Source of the DNA: Cuneatibacter sp. NSJ-177
GTDB taxonomy: Bacteria; Bacillota; Clostridia; Lachnospirales; Lachnospiraceae
NCBI RefSeq assembly: GCF_022867805.1
Contig: NZ_JALIFO010000006.1
Span: 744,001 to 808,000 of the forward strand
Direction: 5' to 3'
DNA length: 64,000 nt
A program made the position numbers and the translations under genes. How positions within the stretch are numbered: position 1 is the stretch's first letter; every line of letters starts with the position of its first letter. The notes under the pieces are model-generated. The model made no database searches. It was given only the letters and a program-made list of their open reading frames with translations, and was not told the DNA's origin. Positions 1 through 8,671 of the stretch are shown in pieces.

Positions 1-147
1 AAAACTTGCGCCGCCTCCATTGTAGGCTTTGCCTGGGAATTTCCAGATATTGCCAAGACCCACGGCGGAACCGGCGGCTGCCAGGATAAAGCCGAGACTA
101 CTGGCCCATTGGGCCCGGTGTTTTCCATCACCTGGTGTTTGTGACAT
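1..147 (-). CDS. Neurotransmitter:sodium symporter (SNF) family transporter, N-terminal fragment
   Basis: The reverse strand from 147 encodes 49 residues before the window edge. They contain the signature of the first membrane helix of SNF-family transporters: a Gly/Ala-rich helix followed by [13 protein letters not shown] and a Gly-rich stretch. This helix forms part of the Na+ and substrate site in the LeuT family, which imports amino acids or related compounds with sodium. An SD-like AAGGGGG lies just upstream of the ATG. The gene is divergent from ruvA. The substrate cannot be told from this fragment. Confidence 0.85.
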   Translation of the reverse strand, partial: MSQTPGDGKHRAQWASSLGFILAAAGSAVGLGNIWKFPGKAYNGGGASF

Positions 148-328
148 AGTGTATCCCCCTTTTTCTCAATATGAATAATATATGGTTTTTAATTTATCAC
201 GTCACAGGGAAAAAGTCAAGGAAAAAAGGCGGCAGAGGCCGAAAACGGTGCAAATTCGTCGGATATTGCCTGGTCGGAAAACAAGGGGATAAATTGTTAA
301 TAAATAGGCGCATGAAATGAATCCTCCG

Positions 329-357
329 TTGATTTTTTTTATGATCCATGCTATGAT
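329..357 (+). promoter_or_regulatory. Probable promoter of the ruvAB operon
   Basis: TTGATT and TATGAT are separated by 17 bases, about 27 bases upstream of the ruvA start. I see no LexA-like box (GAAC-N4-GTTC) in the 148-384 gap, so SOS control of ruvAB is not evident here. Confidence 0.55.
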
Positions 358-384
358 AAGACCCAGAATGTAAAGGAGAACGTT

Positions 385-993
385 ATGATTTCCTATATAA
401 AAGGGGAATTGTCTGAGATCGCGGCAGACGGAATTGTCGTTGAGACCGGGGGGATTGGCTATGAGATCAAGGTCCCTGGCTCTGCGTTGCCGGCCCTGCC
501 ATCTCTGGGCAGTCAGGTGAAAATATATACCTATTTACAGGTCCGGGAGGACGGGCTTGGCCTGTTTGGTTTTTTAAGCAGGGATGACCTGGAAGTTTTC
601 CGCCTCCTGCTGACGGTGAACGGAATCGGCCCGAAGGGAGCTCTGGGCGTGCTGTCCGTTCTCTCGCCGGACGATCTGCGCTTTGCCGTGCTCAGCGATG
701 ATATTAAAACCATTTCCCGCGCGCCGGGTTTGGGGAAAAAGACGGCGCAAAAGGTTATTCTGGAATTAAAGGATAAATTTAGTCTGGAAGATGCTTTCGA
801 GAAAAGAATGGTCCATGAGGAGGCCATGCCGGGAACAGCTGTTGATGCGAAGGGCGAAGCGGTACAGGCATTGACGGCTTTGGGTTATTCTTCCTCGGAA
901 GCGCTCCAGGCTGTCCGGAGCCTGCCGGATACGGAAGGTTTAGGCGTGGAGGAAATTTTGAAGCAGGCGCTCAAACGGATGGCGATGCTGTAA
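385..993 (+). CDS. ruvA: Holliday junction branch migration protein RuvA
   Basis: This 202-residue protein has the usual RuvA length. It opens with MISYIKGELSE, the OB-fold domain that grips the four-way junction. The middle holds two helix-hairpin-helix DNA-binding segments (VNGIGPKGAL and PGLGKKTAQK). The C-terminal domain ends in EEILKQALKRM and contacts RuvB. RuvA tetramers position RuvB rings for branch migration during recombination and fork repair. A good SD (AAGGAG) lies 8 bases before the ATG. The ruvA stop overlaps the SD of ruvB, so the two genes are one operon. Confidence 0.97.
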   Translation: MISYIKGELSEIAADGIVVETGGIGYEIKVPGSALPALPSLGSQVKIYTYLQVREDGLGLFGFLSRDDLEVFRLLLTVNGIGPKGALGVLSVLSPDDLRFAVLSDDIKTISRAPGLGKKTAQKVILELKDKFSLEDAFEKRMVHEEAMPGTAVDAKGEAVQALTALGYSSSEALQAVRSLPDTEGLGVEEILKQALKRMAML

Positions 994-1002
994 AGGAGAA
1001 GT

Positions 1003-2016
1003 ATGGAACGGCGATTGATAACCACCGAGTTTACCGAGGAGGACCAAAAAATAGAAAATAGCCTGCGCCCGCAGAGCTTGGAAGAATATATCGGCCAGCA
1101 GAAGGCGCGGGAGACTCTGAAAGTATATATTGAGGCGGCCAAGGCGCGGGGGGAATCTCTGGATCATGTGCTGCTCTACGGCCCTCCAGGCCTGGGAAAA
1201 ACCACCTTGGCGGGTATCATTGCCAATGAAATGGGGGTGAATTTGAAGATTACCTCCGGACCGGCGATCGAGAAACCCGGCGAGATGGCGGCAATCCTGA
1301 ACAACCTTCAGGAAGGGGACGTGCTCTTTGTGGATGAAATTCACCGGCTGACCCGTCAAGTGGAGGAAGTGCTTTACCCGGCGATGGAGGACTATGCGAT
1401 TGATATCGTGATCGGAAAGGGGGCTTCCGCCCGGTCGATCCGGCTGGAACTGCCTCATTTTACCATGGTAGGAGCCACCACCCGCGCAGGTATGCTGACG
1501 GCGCCTCTTCGGGATCGGTTTGGTGTGATGCACCGGTTGGAATTCTATTCTCCGGAGGAGCTCCAGACGATTGTGCTGCGCTCCGCCCATGTGCTGAAAG
1601 TAAAGATCGACGAGGACGGCGCTCTGGAGATTGCCACGCGGTCAAGGGGGACTCCCCGGCTGGCCAACCGGTTTTTGAAACGAATCCGGGACTTTGCCCA
1701 GGTTCGCTATGACGGCGAGGTGACCGGACGTGTGGCGCGGGAAACCCTGGACCTTTTGGAGGTGGATCCTCTGGGGCTGGACGCCATGGACCGGGCGGTT
1801 TTGACGATGATCATTGAAAATTTCTCCGGCGGACCGGTGGGCCTGGAAACTTTGGCCGCGGCCCTGGGAGAGGATGTGGGGACTTTGGAAGATGTCTGTG
1901 AACCGTATCTGATTCAGAATGGTTTTCTGAACCGGACGCCGCGGGGACGGACGGCCACGGAAAAAGCCTATCAACATCTTGGGCTTGGCATGCCGGATTC
2001 CCTGAACGGCAACTAG
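1003..2016 (+). CDS. ruvB: Holliday junction branch migration ATPase RuvB
   Basis: This 337-residue AAA+ ATPase is the motor of the RuvAB complex. Walker A is GPPGLGKT at residues 60-67 and Walker B ends in DEIH at 111-114. The sensor stretch [18 protein letters not shown] and the C-terminal winged helix ([16 protein letters not shown]) are present. The length is standard and the start follows the ruvA stop by 9 bases with an AAGGAG site inside the ruvA stop region. Confidence 0.98.
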   Translation: MERRLITTEFTEEDQKIENSLRPQSLEEYIGQQKARETLKVYIEAAKARGESLDHVLLYGPPGLGKTTLAGIIANEMGVNLKITSGPAIEKPGEMAAILNNLQEGDVLFVDEIHRLTRQVEEVLYPAMEDYAIDIVIGKGASARSIRLELPHFTMVGATTRAGMLTAPLRDRFGVMHRLEFYSPEELQTIVLRSAHVLKVKIDEDGALEIATRSRGTPRLANRFLKRIRDFAQVRYDGEVTGRVARETLDLLEVDPLGLDAMDRAVLTMIIENFSGGPVGLETLAAALGEDVGTLEDVCEPYLIQNGFLNRTPRGRTATEKAYQHLGLGMPDSLNGN

Positions 2017-2096
2017 GACTTGTATTTTCTGAAAGGAGGCTTTATAATTGTCTCCAGAAGGCATTTTGATGCCGGTACGCGGGAGGCTTTTTACGG

Positions 2097-2420
2097 ATGG
2101 CGGACAAAAATTATACGGATGTGACCATTGCCGGGAAAATATATACGCTGGGCGGATACGAGGATGAAGAATATCTGCAACGGATTGCTACATATGTCAA
2201 CACCAAACAGAATGATCTGAAGAAAACCATGGGATTCCTTCGGCTGCCGGCGGATTACCAGAATGTGTTGACCCAGCTGAATCTGGCCGACGACTATTTT
2301 AAGGCCAGGAAGAAAGCGGCGATGTTGGAAGCGAAGGTGGAGCTTTTGGAAAAAGAAATCTATAATCTGAAACATGAACTGGTCACGAACCAGATGAAAT
2401 ATGAAAAAAAGCATGACTGA
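2097..2420 (+). CDS. zapA: Cell division protein ZapA
   Basis: The product is 107 residues. It starts with a short beta domain (VTIAGKIYTLGGYEDEEYL) and continues into a long helix that would form a coiled coil, the layout of ZapA. ZapA bundles FtsZ filaments at the division site. It lies 80 bases after ruvB with GGGAGG about 10 bases before the ATG, and its stop overlaps the start of the U32 gene, so it is translationally coupled to it. FtsW/RodA and PBP genes follow downstream, which puts division and wall functions together. Confidence 0.9.
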   Translation: MADKNYTDVTIAGKIYTLGGYEDEEYLQRIATYVNTKQNDLKKTMGFLRLPADYQNVLTQLNLADDYFKARKKAAMLEAKVELLEKEIYNLKHELVTNQMKYEKKHD

Positions 2421-3693
2421 TATCGAGGTTTTGGCCCCGGCAGGTTCCTTTGAGAGTATGGAGGCTGCGGTGCGGGCCGGTGCCGACGCGGTTTACATGG
2501 GCGGCGCCAAGTTCGGTGCGCGCGCCTATGCGGAGAATCCTGACGATTGCGGGCTTCTGCGCGCCATTGATTTTGTACATCTCCATGGGCGGAAACTGTA
2601 TCTGACCGTCAATACCCTTCTGAAAGAAAAGGAACTGACCAAGGAATTGTGGAACTATTTGGCGCCCCTGTATGAACAGGGGCTGGATGCCGTAATCGTA
2701 CAGGATTATGGCGTTCTTTCTTTTATCCGGAAACATTTTCCTGATATGGAGATCCATATCAGCACCCAGATGTTCGTAGCTGGTCCGTATGGAGCGGCTT
2801 TGGCGGAGCAGCTTGGCGCCTGCCGTCTGGTGCTTCCGCGGGAGCTTTCTCTTTCGGAGATCCGGGCGATCCGGGAAAAAACCGATCTAAAGCTGGAGGG
2901 ATTCGTCCATGGGGCCCTTTGTTATTGCTATTCGGGGCAGTGCCTTTTGAGCAGCGTGATCGGAGGCCGCAGCGGAAACCGGGGCCGATGCGCGCAGCCT
3001 TGCCGTCTGCCCTATAATGGAAAAAATCTTATGAATTTAAAAGATCTCGGCACCTTGGCGATCCTGCCTCAAATTTTGGATGCGGGAGTTACGTCGTTAA
3101 AAATAGAAGGCCGTATGAAGGGCCCGCGTTATACTGCCGGGGTTGTGCATGTCTATCGCAAATATGTGGACCGGTATTTGGCCGGAGGCGGGAAAGATTG
3201 GAAGGTTGATCCGGAAGATGAGTGTTTGTTGAGAGAGCTCTTTGACCGGGGCGGTTTCACCGAGGGGTACTCCCTTCGGCACAATGGGCAAGATATGATC
3301 TTCACCGGGAAGAAACCGGAGATGCGCGTGGTGGATCAGGAGCGTTTTCGGTTCCTGGACGAGCAGTATTTACAAGGGGAAATCAAAGAAAAGCTTAAGG
3401 GAAATGTAAAGATTTTGAAAGAAATCCCTGCTACAATGGAAGTCATCTGGGGAAATCAAAAGGTGTCCGTAACCGGAGAAGCGGCGTCCGCGGCGGAGAA
3501 ACGGCCGCTGGACGCAGATACGGTGCGCAGGCAGATGGAAAAGATGGGCGGTTCCGGCTTTGTCTGGGAGGAGCTTGCCATCGAGGTGGGAGAAGACGTT
3601 TTTCTTCCGATGGGAGCCCTCAACAGTCTGCGCAGGAAAGCGATTGATGCAATACAGGAGGCGCGGTGCCATGCTTATCAGCGTACTTTATGA
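2413..3693 (+). CDS. U32 family peptidase-like protein (first of two overlapping U32-type genes)
   Basis: The start MTDIEVLAPAGSFESMEAA is the classic U32 opening; an ATG 12 bases earlier (2401) is an alternative. The core contains EGFVHGALCYCYSGQCLLS, followed by the CAQPC cysteine pattern and a SLKIEGRMKGPRY signature, both typical of the family. Members of this family include YegQ/TrhP and RlhA, which act in tRNA or rRNA hydroxylation; older annotations call them collagenases. About 426 residues. The ATG overlaps the zapA stop. The C-terminus (FLPMGALNSLRRKAIDAI) overlaps the next gene by 23 bases in the +1 frame. Confidence 0.9.
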   Translation: MTDIEVLAPAGSFESMEAAVRAGADAVYMGGAKFGARAYAENPDDCGLLRAIDFVHLHGRKLYLTVNTLLKEKELTKELWNYLAPLYEQGLDAVIVQDYGVLSFIRKHFPDMEIHISTQMFVAGPYGAALAEQLGACRLVLPRELSLSEIRAIREKTDLKLEGFVHGALCYCYSGQCLLSSVIGGRSGNRGRCAQPCRLPYNGKNLMNLKDLGTLAILPQILDAGVTSLKIEGRMKGPRYTAGVVHVYRKYVDRYLAGGGKDWKVDPEDECLLRELFDRGGFTEGYSLRHNGQDMIFTGKKPEMRVVDQERFRFLDEQYLQGEIKEKLKGNVKILKEIPATMEVIWGNQKVSVTGEAASAAEKRPLDADTVRRQMEKMGGSGFVWEELAIEVGEDVFLPMGALNSLRRKAIDAIQEARCHAYQRTL

Positions 3694-4459
3694 AAATCCG
3701 TCTCACCTTGCGGAGCTTTTGACGATCCCGGAGGTGAGCGCAGTCTATCTGCCCGGAGAGCGTCTGAGCAGGAAGGAAGCGGCCGCGGCCGGGGAGTTGT
3801 GCCGGCAGGCCGGAAAAAAGGCGTATTATGCGTTTCCTTATGTATTTCGCCGGGAAGCGGCAGACTATTATGAGAAAGAAGCAGAAACTCTTCGGCAAGG
3901 GGGATGGGACGGTTTTTTGGTGCGGAACCTGGATGAGGCCGGTTTTTTGAGAGAAAAAGAGATATCCGGTTGTAAGATCTATGACGCCGGTCTGTACAGT
4001 TGGAACCGAGAGGCGATATCCGTATTTCATTCTTTGGGAGCGGATCTTTTGACCGCGCCCTATGAACTGAATGAAAAAGAACTGCGGGCCCGCGGTCTGG
4101 CCGATACGGAGGTTGTGATCTATGGGAGGCTGCCGGTGATGATTTCAGCCCAGTGCACTGCGTTGACCTCTTCGGGAACCTGTCAGAAAGGAAGCGGAGA
4201 GTATTCCTTTCAAAGACTCAAGGATCGGAAGGGAGCCATTTTTCTGGCTGAGAACCGGTGCCGCTTTTGCTATAATGTGATTTACAACAGCGTACCCCTC
4301 TGGCTTTTGGACAAGGCCGGGGGATTGGATCGGGTACGGTTTCATTTTACTTCGGAGAGAACCGGGGAGCCTTCCCGGTTCATACGAGAGTTCCTTTCGG
4401 GGCGGGCGGAACCGCCGGAGCATTTTACCCGCGGACATTTTACACGAGGGGTGGAATAG
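3671..4459 (+). CDS. U32-associated C-terminal-type protein
   Basis: About 262 residues, starting at MLISVLYENPSHLAELL inside the end of the previous gene. It carries the Cys-containing segments CTALTSSGTC and ENRCRFCYN, which resemble the distal half of long clostridial U32 proteins. I infer that it is the second half of a two-domain U32 protein that is encoded here as a separate, translationally coupled gene. It ends one base before the FtsW/RodA ATG. A genuine frameshift or sequencing error joining the two reading frames cannot be excluded. Confidence 0.7.
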   Translation: MLISVLYENPSHLAELLTIPEVSAVYLPGERLSRKEAAAAGELCRQAGKKAYYAFPYVFRREAADYYEKEAETLRQGGWDGFLVRNLDEAGFLREKEISGCKIYDAGLYSWNREAISVFHSLGADLLTAPYELNEKELRARGLADTEVVIYGRLPVMISAQCTALTSSGTCQKGSGEYSFQRLKDRKGAIFLAENRCRFCYNVIYNSVPLWLLDKAGGLDRVRFHFTSERTGEPSRFIREFLSGRAEPPEHFTRGHFTRGVE

Positions 4460-5833
4460 ATGACAAATCTTGTGATAGAACTATCGAAATATTTAATGCT
4501 GCTGATCATGGTGCTTTACACCGGCTTGAATTTCTATGTCCTTCGCAAGCAGGATGTGCGATGGCAGAACCGGGTATGCCGCAAACAGGTGTTTCTAGTC
4601 TTTCTCCTGCAGTTCCTGGGGTATTTGATTATATATCTGAAAACAATGGAAATCCGGATGCTGATTTTTTATGGGATTCAGGTTTTGTTTTTCCTGATTT
4701 ACTTTATCTTGTTCAAGACCATCTACCCCCAGAGTTCCCGCGTGCTGCTGAGTAACATGGTGTTGCTGTTTTCCATCGGGCTGATGATGCTGACGAGGCT
4801 GGATGTGGACAAGGCCGAAAAGCAGTTTATCATCGGAATGATCGCCGCAGCCGTGACGCTGGTGATCCCGGTTATCATCAAGCACATGAAAGCGCTAAGC
4901 AAGTGGGCGTGGCTCTATGCAGCTGTGGGGATTGCCCTCCTGCTTTTGGTGTGGGCGGTCGGCGATACCAACGGCGGCGCGCAGCTTCGGATCAGTATCG
5001 GAGGCTTTGCCCTCCAGCCTTCGGAGTTTGTCAAGCTGACCTTTGTCTTCTTCACGGCTTCCATGTTTCAGAAGGGGCAGTCCTTTGGCCGGATTGTGGT
5101 GACAACCGGGATCGCAGCAGCCCATGTACTGATCCTGGTGGCGTCCACGGATCTCGGAAGCGGGCTGGTGTATTTTCTTTCCTTCCTGTTCATGCTTTTT
5201 GTGGCTACGAGGCAGCCATTATATTTCTTCGGCGGCCTGGGAGCCGGGTGCGGGGCTGCTGCGCTGGCGTATAAACTGTTTTCCCATGTCCGGGTCCGCG
5301 TGGCCATGTGGCAGAATCCGTTCAGCGATTACGAGGGAAAAGGGTATCAGATGGCGCAGTCTCTGTTTGCCATCAGTTCCGGCAGTTGGTTCGGCCTGGG
5401 ATTTTACCAGGGAGTTCCGACCACGATTCCGCTGAAAGAGAATGATTTTATTTTCTCGGCAATCTGCGAAGAACTGGGCGTGATCTTTGCAATCTGCCTG
5501 GTACTGATCTATTTGGGTTTTATTTTACAGATGTTTTGGGTCTCGACCTGGATGGACGAGCTCTTTTATAAAATTGTCGGCTTCGGGCTGGCGGTCATGG
5601 TGGGCGTGCAGGTGTTCCTGCACATTGGCGGGGTCACGAAAATGATTCCCTCCACCGGTATTACATTGCCGCTCATCAGCTACGGGGGCAGCTCAGTGGT
5701 CAGCACAATGCTGATCATCGGTGTAATCCAGGGACTGCACCTGATGAAGCAGAGGGAGGTGGAAGAGATTGAGTATGCGGCAGCAGCGCAGGACGAAGAA
5801 GATCCAGAAGAGGACTTTGAAGGCAGAAGGTAG
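4460..5833 (+). CDS. FtsW/RodA/SpoVE (SEDS) family peptidoglycan glycosyltransferase
   Basis: A 457-residue polytopic membrane protein with about ten hydrophobic segments. It has the SEDS signatures: QPSEFVKL in mid-protein, the catalytic-loop neighbourhood GLGFYQGVPTTIPLKENDFIFSA, where the last part lies before a conserved Glu (ICEELG), and the C-terminal PLISYGGSS. SEDS proteins polymerise lipid II into glycan strands with a partner class B PBP. That partner is the next gene, whose start overlaps this one by 59 bases. The pair could serve elongation (RodA/PbpA), division (FtsW/FtsI) or spore cortex (SpoVE/SpoVD); the sequence does not decide. Confidence 0.93.
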   Translation: MTNLVIELSKYLMLLIMVLYTGLNFYVLRKQDVRWQNRVCRKQVFLVFLLQFLGYLIIYLKTMEIRMLIFYGIQVLFFLIYFILFKTIYPQSSRVLLSNMVLLFSIGLMMLTRLDVDKAEKQFIIGMIAAAVTLVIPVIIKHMKALSKWAWLYAAVGIALLLLVWAVGDTNGGAQLRISIGGFALQPSEFVKLTFVFFTASMFQKGQSFGRIVVTTGIAAAHVLILVASTDLGSGLVYFLSFLFMLFVATRQPLYFFGGLGAGCGAAALAYKLFSHVRVRVAMWQNPFSDYEGKGYQMAQSLFAISSGSWFGLGFYQGVPTTIPLKENDFIFSAICEELGVIFAICLVLIYLGFILQMFWVSTWMDELFYKIVGFGLAVMVGVQVFLHIGGVTKMIPSTGITLPLISYGGSSVVSTMLIIGVIQGLHLMKQREVEEIEYAAAAQDEEDPEEDFEGRR

Positions 5834-7253
5834 GAGCCGGAAAAAGGTCAACCGGGAAATCGTGCTGGTGACCTATGTATTCGTCGGCCTTTTCCTGATT
5901 ATGATCGGCTATCTTGGCTATTTTACCTATAAAGAAAGCGATACCTACCGGAATAATCCGTATAACAGCAAGCGGCAGCAGCTCTTTTCGGACCGCTATA
6001 TCCGCGGAAGCATTGTGAGCAGCGACGGAAAGACTCTGGCAGAGACAAAGGTGGATGAGGACGGCAAGGAAACCCGGAGCTATCCTTACGGTTCGGTGTT
6101 CGCCCATGTGGTCGGCTACTCTACGAAGGGGAACACCGGCATCGAGTCCATTGCCAGCTCCTATCTGCTGAACACCCATATCAATCCGGCGCTCCAGATT
6201 CTTTACGAGTTAAAAGAGCAGAAAACCATGGGCGATACCGTGAAGACCACGCTGAACGTGAAGCTTCAAAAGGCCGCCTACGAAGCTCTGGGCGACAAGA
6301 AGGGCGCTGTGGTGGTGCTGAATCCAAAGACCGGCGCGATTCTTGCTATGGTCAGCAAGCCGGATTATAATCCCAATGAGATCAATGAAATCTGGGATGA
6401 GCTGGTCAGTGAGGAGAATAAAAATTCCAACTTGGTCAACCGGGCGACCCAGGGCCTTTATCCGCCGGGTTCCACCTTTAAGATTCTGACGCTTCTGGAG
6501 TATATTCAGGAAAATCCGGGAAACTATGAAGATTTTTCCTTTGACTGTGACAGTGTCTATGAGGTGGGAGATTACAGCATCAAATGTTCCAAACTGGTCA
6601 GCCATGGGGAGGAGGATCTGATCACTGCGTTTGCCAAATCCTGCAACGGCGCCTTTGCTTCTATCGGGCAGACCTTGAATTTCTCCAGCATGTATAAGCT
6701 CTGCGAGAAATTCGGCTTCAATGAAAAGCTGCCGACGGATCTTCTGAGCAATGCCAGCAGCTTTGTTTTAAAGGACAGCATTTCCGTTTGGGATGTTCTC
6801 CAGACCTCCATCGGACAGGGAAAGACGACGATCACCCCCCTGCACAATGCGATGATCGCAGCGGCCGTGGCCAATAATGGCGTGATGATGAAGCCTTATG
6901 TTCTAGATACCGTGGAATCCGAGAGCGGTACGGTGATTAAGAGCTTTTCTCCGGAGAATTACCGGACGGTGATGTCAAAAGATGAGGCTGCGATCCTTCA
7001 AAAATATATGCGTGCCGTGGTGACCGACGGCACCGGCTCCAAGGCGGAGGGCGACGGTTATCAGGTGGCCGGAAAAACTGGCTCCGCGGAGTTTGCCACC
7101 GGAAAAGAAACCCACGCCTGGTTCGTCGGATATGCCGATGTCGAGGATCCGGAAATCGTGGTCAGCGTACTGGTGGAGGAAGGCGGAAGCGGAGGATCTG
7201 CGGCGGCTCCGATCGCCAGGGCTGTGTTTGATGCGTATTACGGGGAAGAGTAA
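5775..7253 (+). CDS. Class B penicillin-binding protein (transpeptidase), PbpA/SpoVD-like
   Basis: The ATG at 5775 fits the upstream GGGAGG better than a TTG two codons earlier. A basic tail is followed by one membrane anchor (about residues 29-51). The transpeptidase motifs are complete: STFK at about 233, SCN at 289 and KTGS at 434. The protein is about 492 residues and lacks the large N-terminal dimerisation region of PBP2/MrdA, so it is closer to the short PbpA type. It crosslinks peptidoglycan outside the membrane together with the SEDS protein encoded just upstream. A strong bidirectional terminator follows. Confidence 0.94.
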   Translation: MRQQRRTKKIQKRTLKAEGRSRKKVNREIVLVTYVFVGLFLIMIGYLGYFTYKESDTYRNNPYNSKRQQLFSDRYIRGSIVSSDGKTLAETKVDEDGKETRSYPYGSVFAHVVGYSTKGNTGIESIASSYLLNTHINPALQILYELKEQKTMGDTVKTTLNVKLQKAAYEALGDKKGAVVVLNPKTGAILAMVSKPDYNPNEINEIWDELVSEENKNSNLVNRATQGLYPPGSTFKILTLLEYIQENPGNYEDFSFDCDSVYEVGDYSIKCSKLVSHGEEDLITAFAKSCNGAFASIGQTLNFSSMYKLCEKFGFNEKLPTDLLSNASSFVLKDSISVWDVLQTSIGQGKTTITPLHNAMIAAAVANNGVMMKPYVLDTVESESGTVIKSFSPENYRTVMSKDEAAILQKYMRAVVTDGTGSKAEGDGYQVAGKTGSAEFATGKETHAWFVGYADVEDPEIVVSVLVEEGGSGGSAAAPIARAVFDAYYGEE

Positions 7254-7282
7254 CGGATCCGTGCGAGAGCAGGGGCCGAAAA

Positions 7283-7330
7283 AAGCGCTGTGTGACAAGA
7301 AGATAAAATTCTGTCACACAGCGCTTTTTT
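7283..7330. terminator. Bidirectional Rho-independent terminator
   Basis: A perfect stem AGCGCTGTGTGACA pairs with TGTCACACAGCGCT across a 14-base loop. A T-run follows on the plus strand and an A-run (T-run on the minus strand) precedes it. It can end both the ruvA-to-PBP run and the convergent lipoprotein operon. Confidence 0.9.
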
Positions 7331-7349
7331 ATTGCGCTCCTTCGTCACT

Positions 7350-7398
7350 CCATAAAAAGGCAGGAAGCCCGAACTCCGCTTTGCTCCGTTTGGGCAAA
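7350..7398 (+). repeat. Short intergenic repeat, copy 1 (inverted relative to copy 2)
   Basis: A ~50-base element starts with CCATAAAAAGGCAGGAAGCC and ends in a hairpin-like GCCCGAAC...GTTTGGGC. The same element, with substitutions, appears in inverted orientation at 7799-7850 inside the lipoprotein gene. A second small hairpin (CTGC...GCAG) follows at about 7403-7426. Confidence 0.6.
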
Positions 7399-7441
7399 AA
7401 TATCTGCTCTACTTCGTTCCGCAGCTATATTTTATTCCGTA

Positions 7442-7906
7442 TCATTTGCTTACTCCGGCAGTTGATTCTGTATTCTCAGTTGATTCGATCAAAGTGACGG
7501 CGTATACCCGGTTGATCTGGGCGGGGTATGTTTCTGCGATCATGCCGTCATAGTAGACCCGCACCTCGTCTCCGACCTGAAAGGTACGGCCATCGCCTTC
7601 GATTTCCGTGAGCAGCGAAACCATCAAAAGGTCGCTGCTCCGATACTCATCTTCCTCCGGCCCGACTCGTACAAGAATCGTGTGTTCTGTCACCTTGGTT
7701 ACAACTCCGGAAAAATTCGGCTCTTTTTCAGCATCCTTTAAGGTCATTTGAGAGGAACAGCCGGCCAGCAGCAATAAAGACAACTGCAGAGCAATGAGTT
7801 TTGTACAAACGGAACGAAGTGAAGTTCGGGATTTCCCTGGCTTTTTATGGAACGGCAAAGGCGCAGAAAAAGGAATACGGAAGCAAATTGTAATTTTTCG
7901 GCTCAT
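7442..7906 (-). CDS. Putative lipoprotein of unknown function with a repeat-derived N-terminal segment
   Basis: A 154-residue product with a lipobox (LLLLAGCSS, Cys near residue 50) followed by a small beta-rich domain ending about residue 140. The start ATG at 7906 follows AGAGGTG at good spacing. The domain (FSGVVTKVTEHTILVRVG ... QVGDEVRVYYDG) resembles the DUF3221/OB-like lipoproteins of Firmicutes. The signal region is unusually long: residues 20-36 are encoded by an intergenic-type repeat that also occurs beyond the gene's 3' end. The gene follows the DUF5662 gene by 8 bases and is probably co-transcribed. Function unknown. Confidence 0.7.
   Translation of the reverse strand: MSRKITICFRIPFSAPLPFHKKPGKSRTSLRSVCTKLIALQLSLLLLAGCSSQMTLKDAEKEPNFSGVVTKVTEHTILVRVGPEEDEYRSSDLLMVSLLTEIEGDGRTFQVGDEVRVYYDGMIAETYPAQINRVYAVTLIESTENTESTAGVSK
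7799..7850 (-). repeat. Short intergenic repeat, copy 2, inside the lipoprotein gene
   Basis: Read on the minus strand this begins CCATAAAAAGCCAGGG and matches copy 1 at 7350-7398 over most of 50 bases. It is in frame with the lipoprotein gene and adds about 17 residues between its basic start and the hydrophobic signal core. Confidence 0.6.
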
Positions 7907-7914
7907 GGACACCT

Positions 7915-8457
7915 CTAATACGTTTTTCTGGGCAGGACCTTTCTTCGGATATAGGAAAAAGTCTGATCCTGCCCGTATTTTGCCAGCATCCTTAAAAGCT
8001 TTTCCAAAAGCCGGCTGGTTTCCGGGTGCATCAGCATCTGCCCCTTCCCTTTCAGAAAATAGTTCAGCGGCATATCAGACGTGTAGGCCTCCTTATTGTA
8101 GGTCTGCGCCGCGGCGATCCGGTCGCAGAACATCTCTACCACATAGCGAAGCGGCATCTTTGTTCCGGCCAGCTGCCCTTTGGGCGCATCGAGCTGATAG
8201 TCCGTCCAATATTCATAATGATGTTTATTTCTTCCCTTGTGGTGCATCCAGGCTACCGAACAGCCGTTTTCCCGGCGTTCCTCGTCGTTGGGGCTTCGAT
8301 TCCCCTGGTAATAGACCGCGCCCCTCCAAAATTCTGTGGGAGTGTATTTGGACAAGTCGTGCAGAAGGCCTTGCCGGTAGAGTCCAACCTGAAAGCAGTA
8401 TTTCATCACCAGCAGCTTGTGGCTGGTGATTGTTTTGAAATGTCCCCAGACATTCAT
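7915..8457 (-). CDS. DUF5662 family protein
   Basis: The ATG at 8457 has AGGAGG seven bases upstream; a start ten codons earlier has no SD. The 180-residue product is rich in His, Trp and Tyr, including LLHDLSKY, WMHHKGRNKHHYEYW and a following CDR. This pattern, with the HD-like HDLSK, matches the DUF5662 family found in many clostridia. The clustered histidines suggest metal binding, but no activity is established. It is first in a two-gene operon with the lipoprotein. Confidence 0.75.
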   Translation of the reverse strand: MNVWGHFKTITSHKLLVMKYCFQVGLYRQGLLHDLSKYTPTEFWRGAVYYQGNRSPNDEERRENGCSVAWMHHKGRNKHHYEYWTDYQLDAPKGQLAGTKMPLRYVVEMFCDRIAAAQTYNKEAYTSDMPLNYFLKGKGQMLMHPETSRLLEKLLRMLAKYGQDQTFSYIRRKVLPRKTY

Positions 8458-8498
8458 GAAAATACCTCCTGCGGGAGATTCCCGCAATTATCTTTTTT

Positions 8499-8527
8499 AG
8501 CATAGCATATTTTAGGGCCGGAATCAA
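8499..8527 (-). promoter_or_regulatory. Promoter of the DUF5662-lipoprotein operon
   Basis: On the minus strand TTGATT and TATGCT are 17 bases apart. The 5' untranslated leader contains a small GCGGGA/TCCCGC hairpin (8471-8485) just before the SD. Confidence 0.55.
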
Positions 8528-8671
8528 CGGCGGAGGCAAGAAATTCTCAGGCATATCCGACAGCGGGCCTGCATAACATTTTCTGTTACAGATTTTCAAA
8601 GATAACGGAATCGTGAGAATGAAGATAAATAAAAACCGCTGCGGAAACAAGAAAAGTTAGGAGGAATCAAT

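Noticed and set aside
4460-7253. Calling the SEDS/PBP pair SpoVE/SpoVD
   Set aside because: The PBP lacks a PASTA domain and the pair is not in the dcw-type cluster where spoVD and spoVE usually lie, so a specific sporulation role cannot be claimed.
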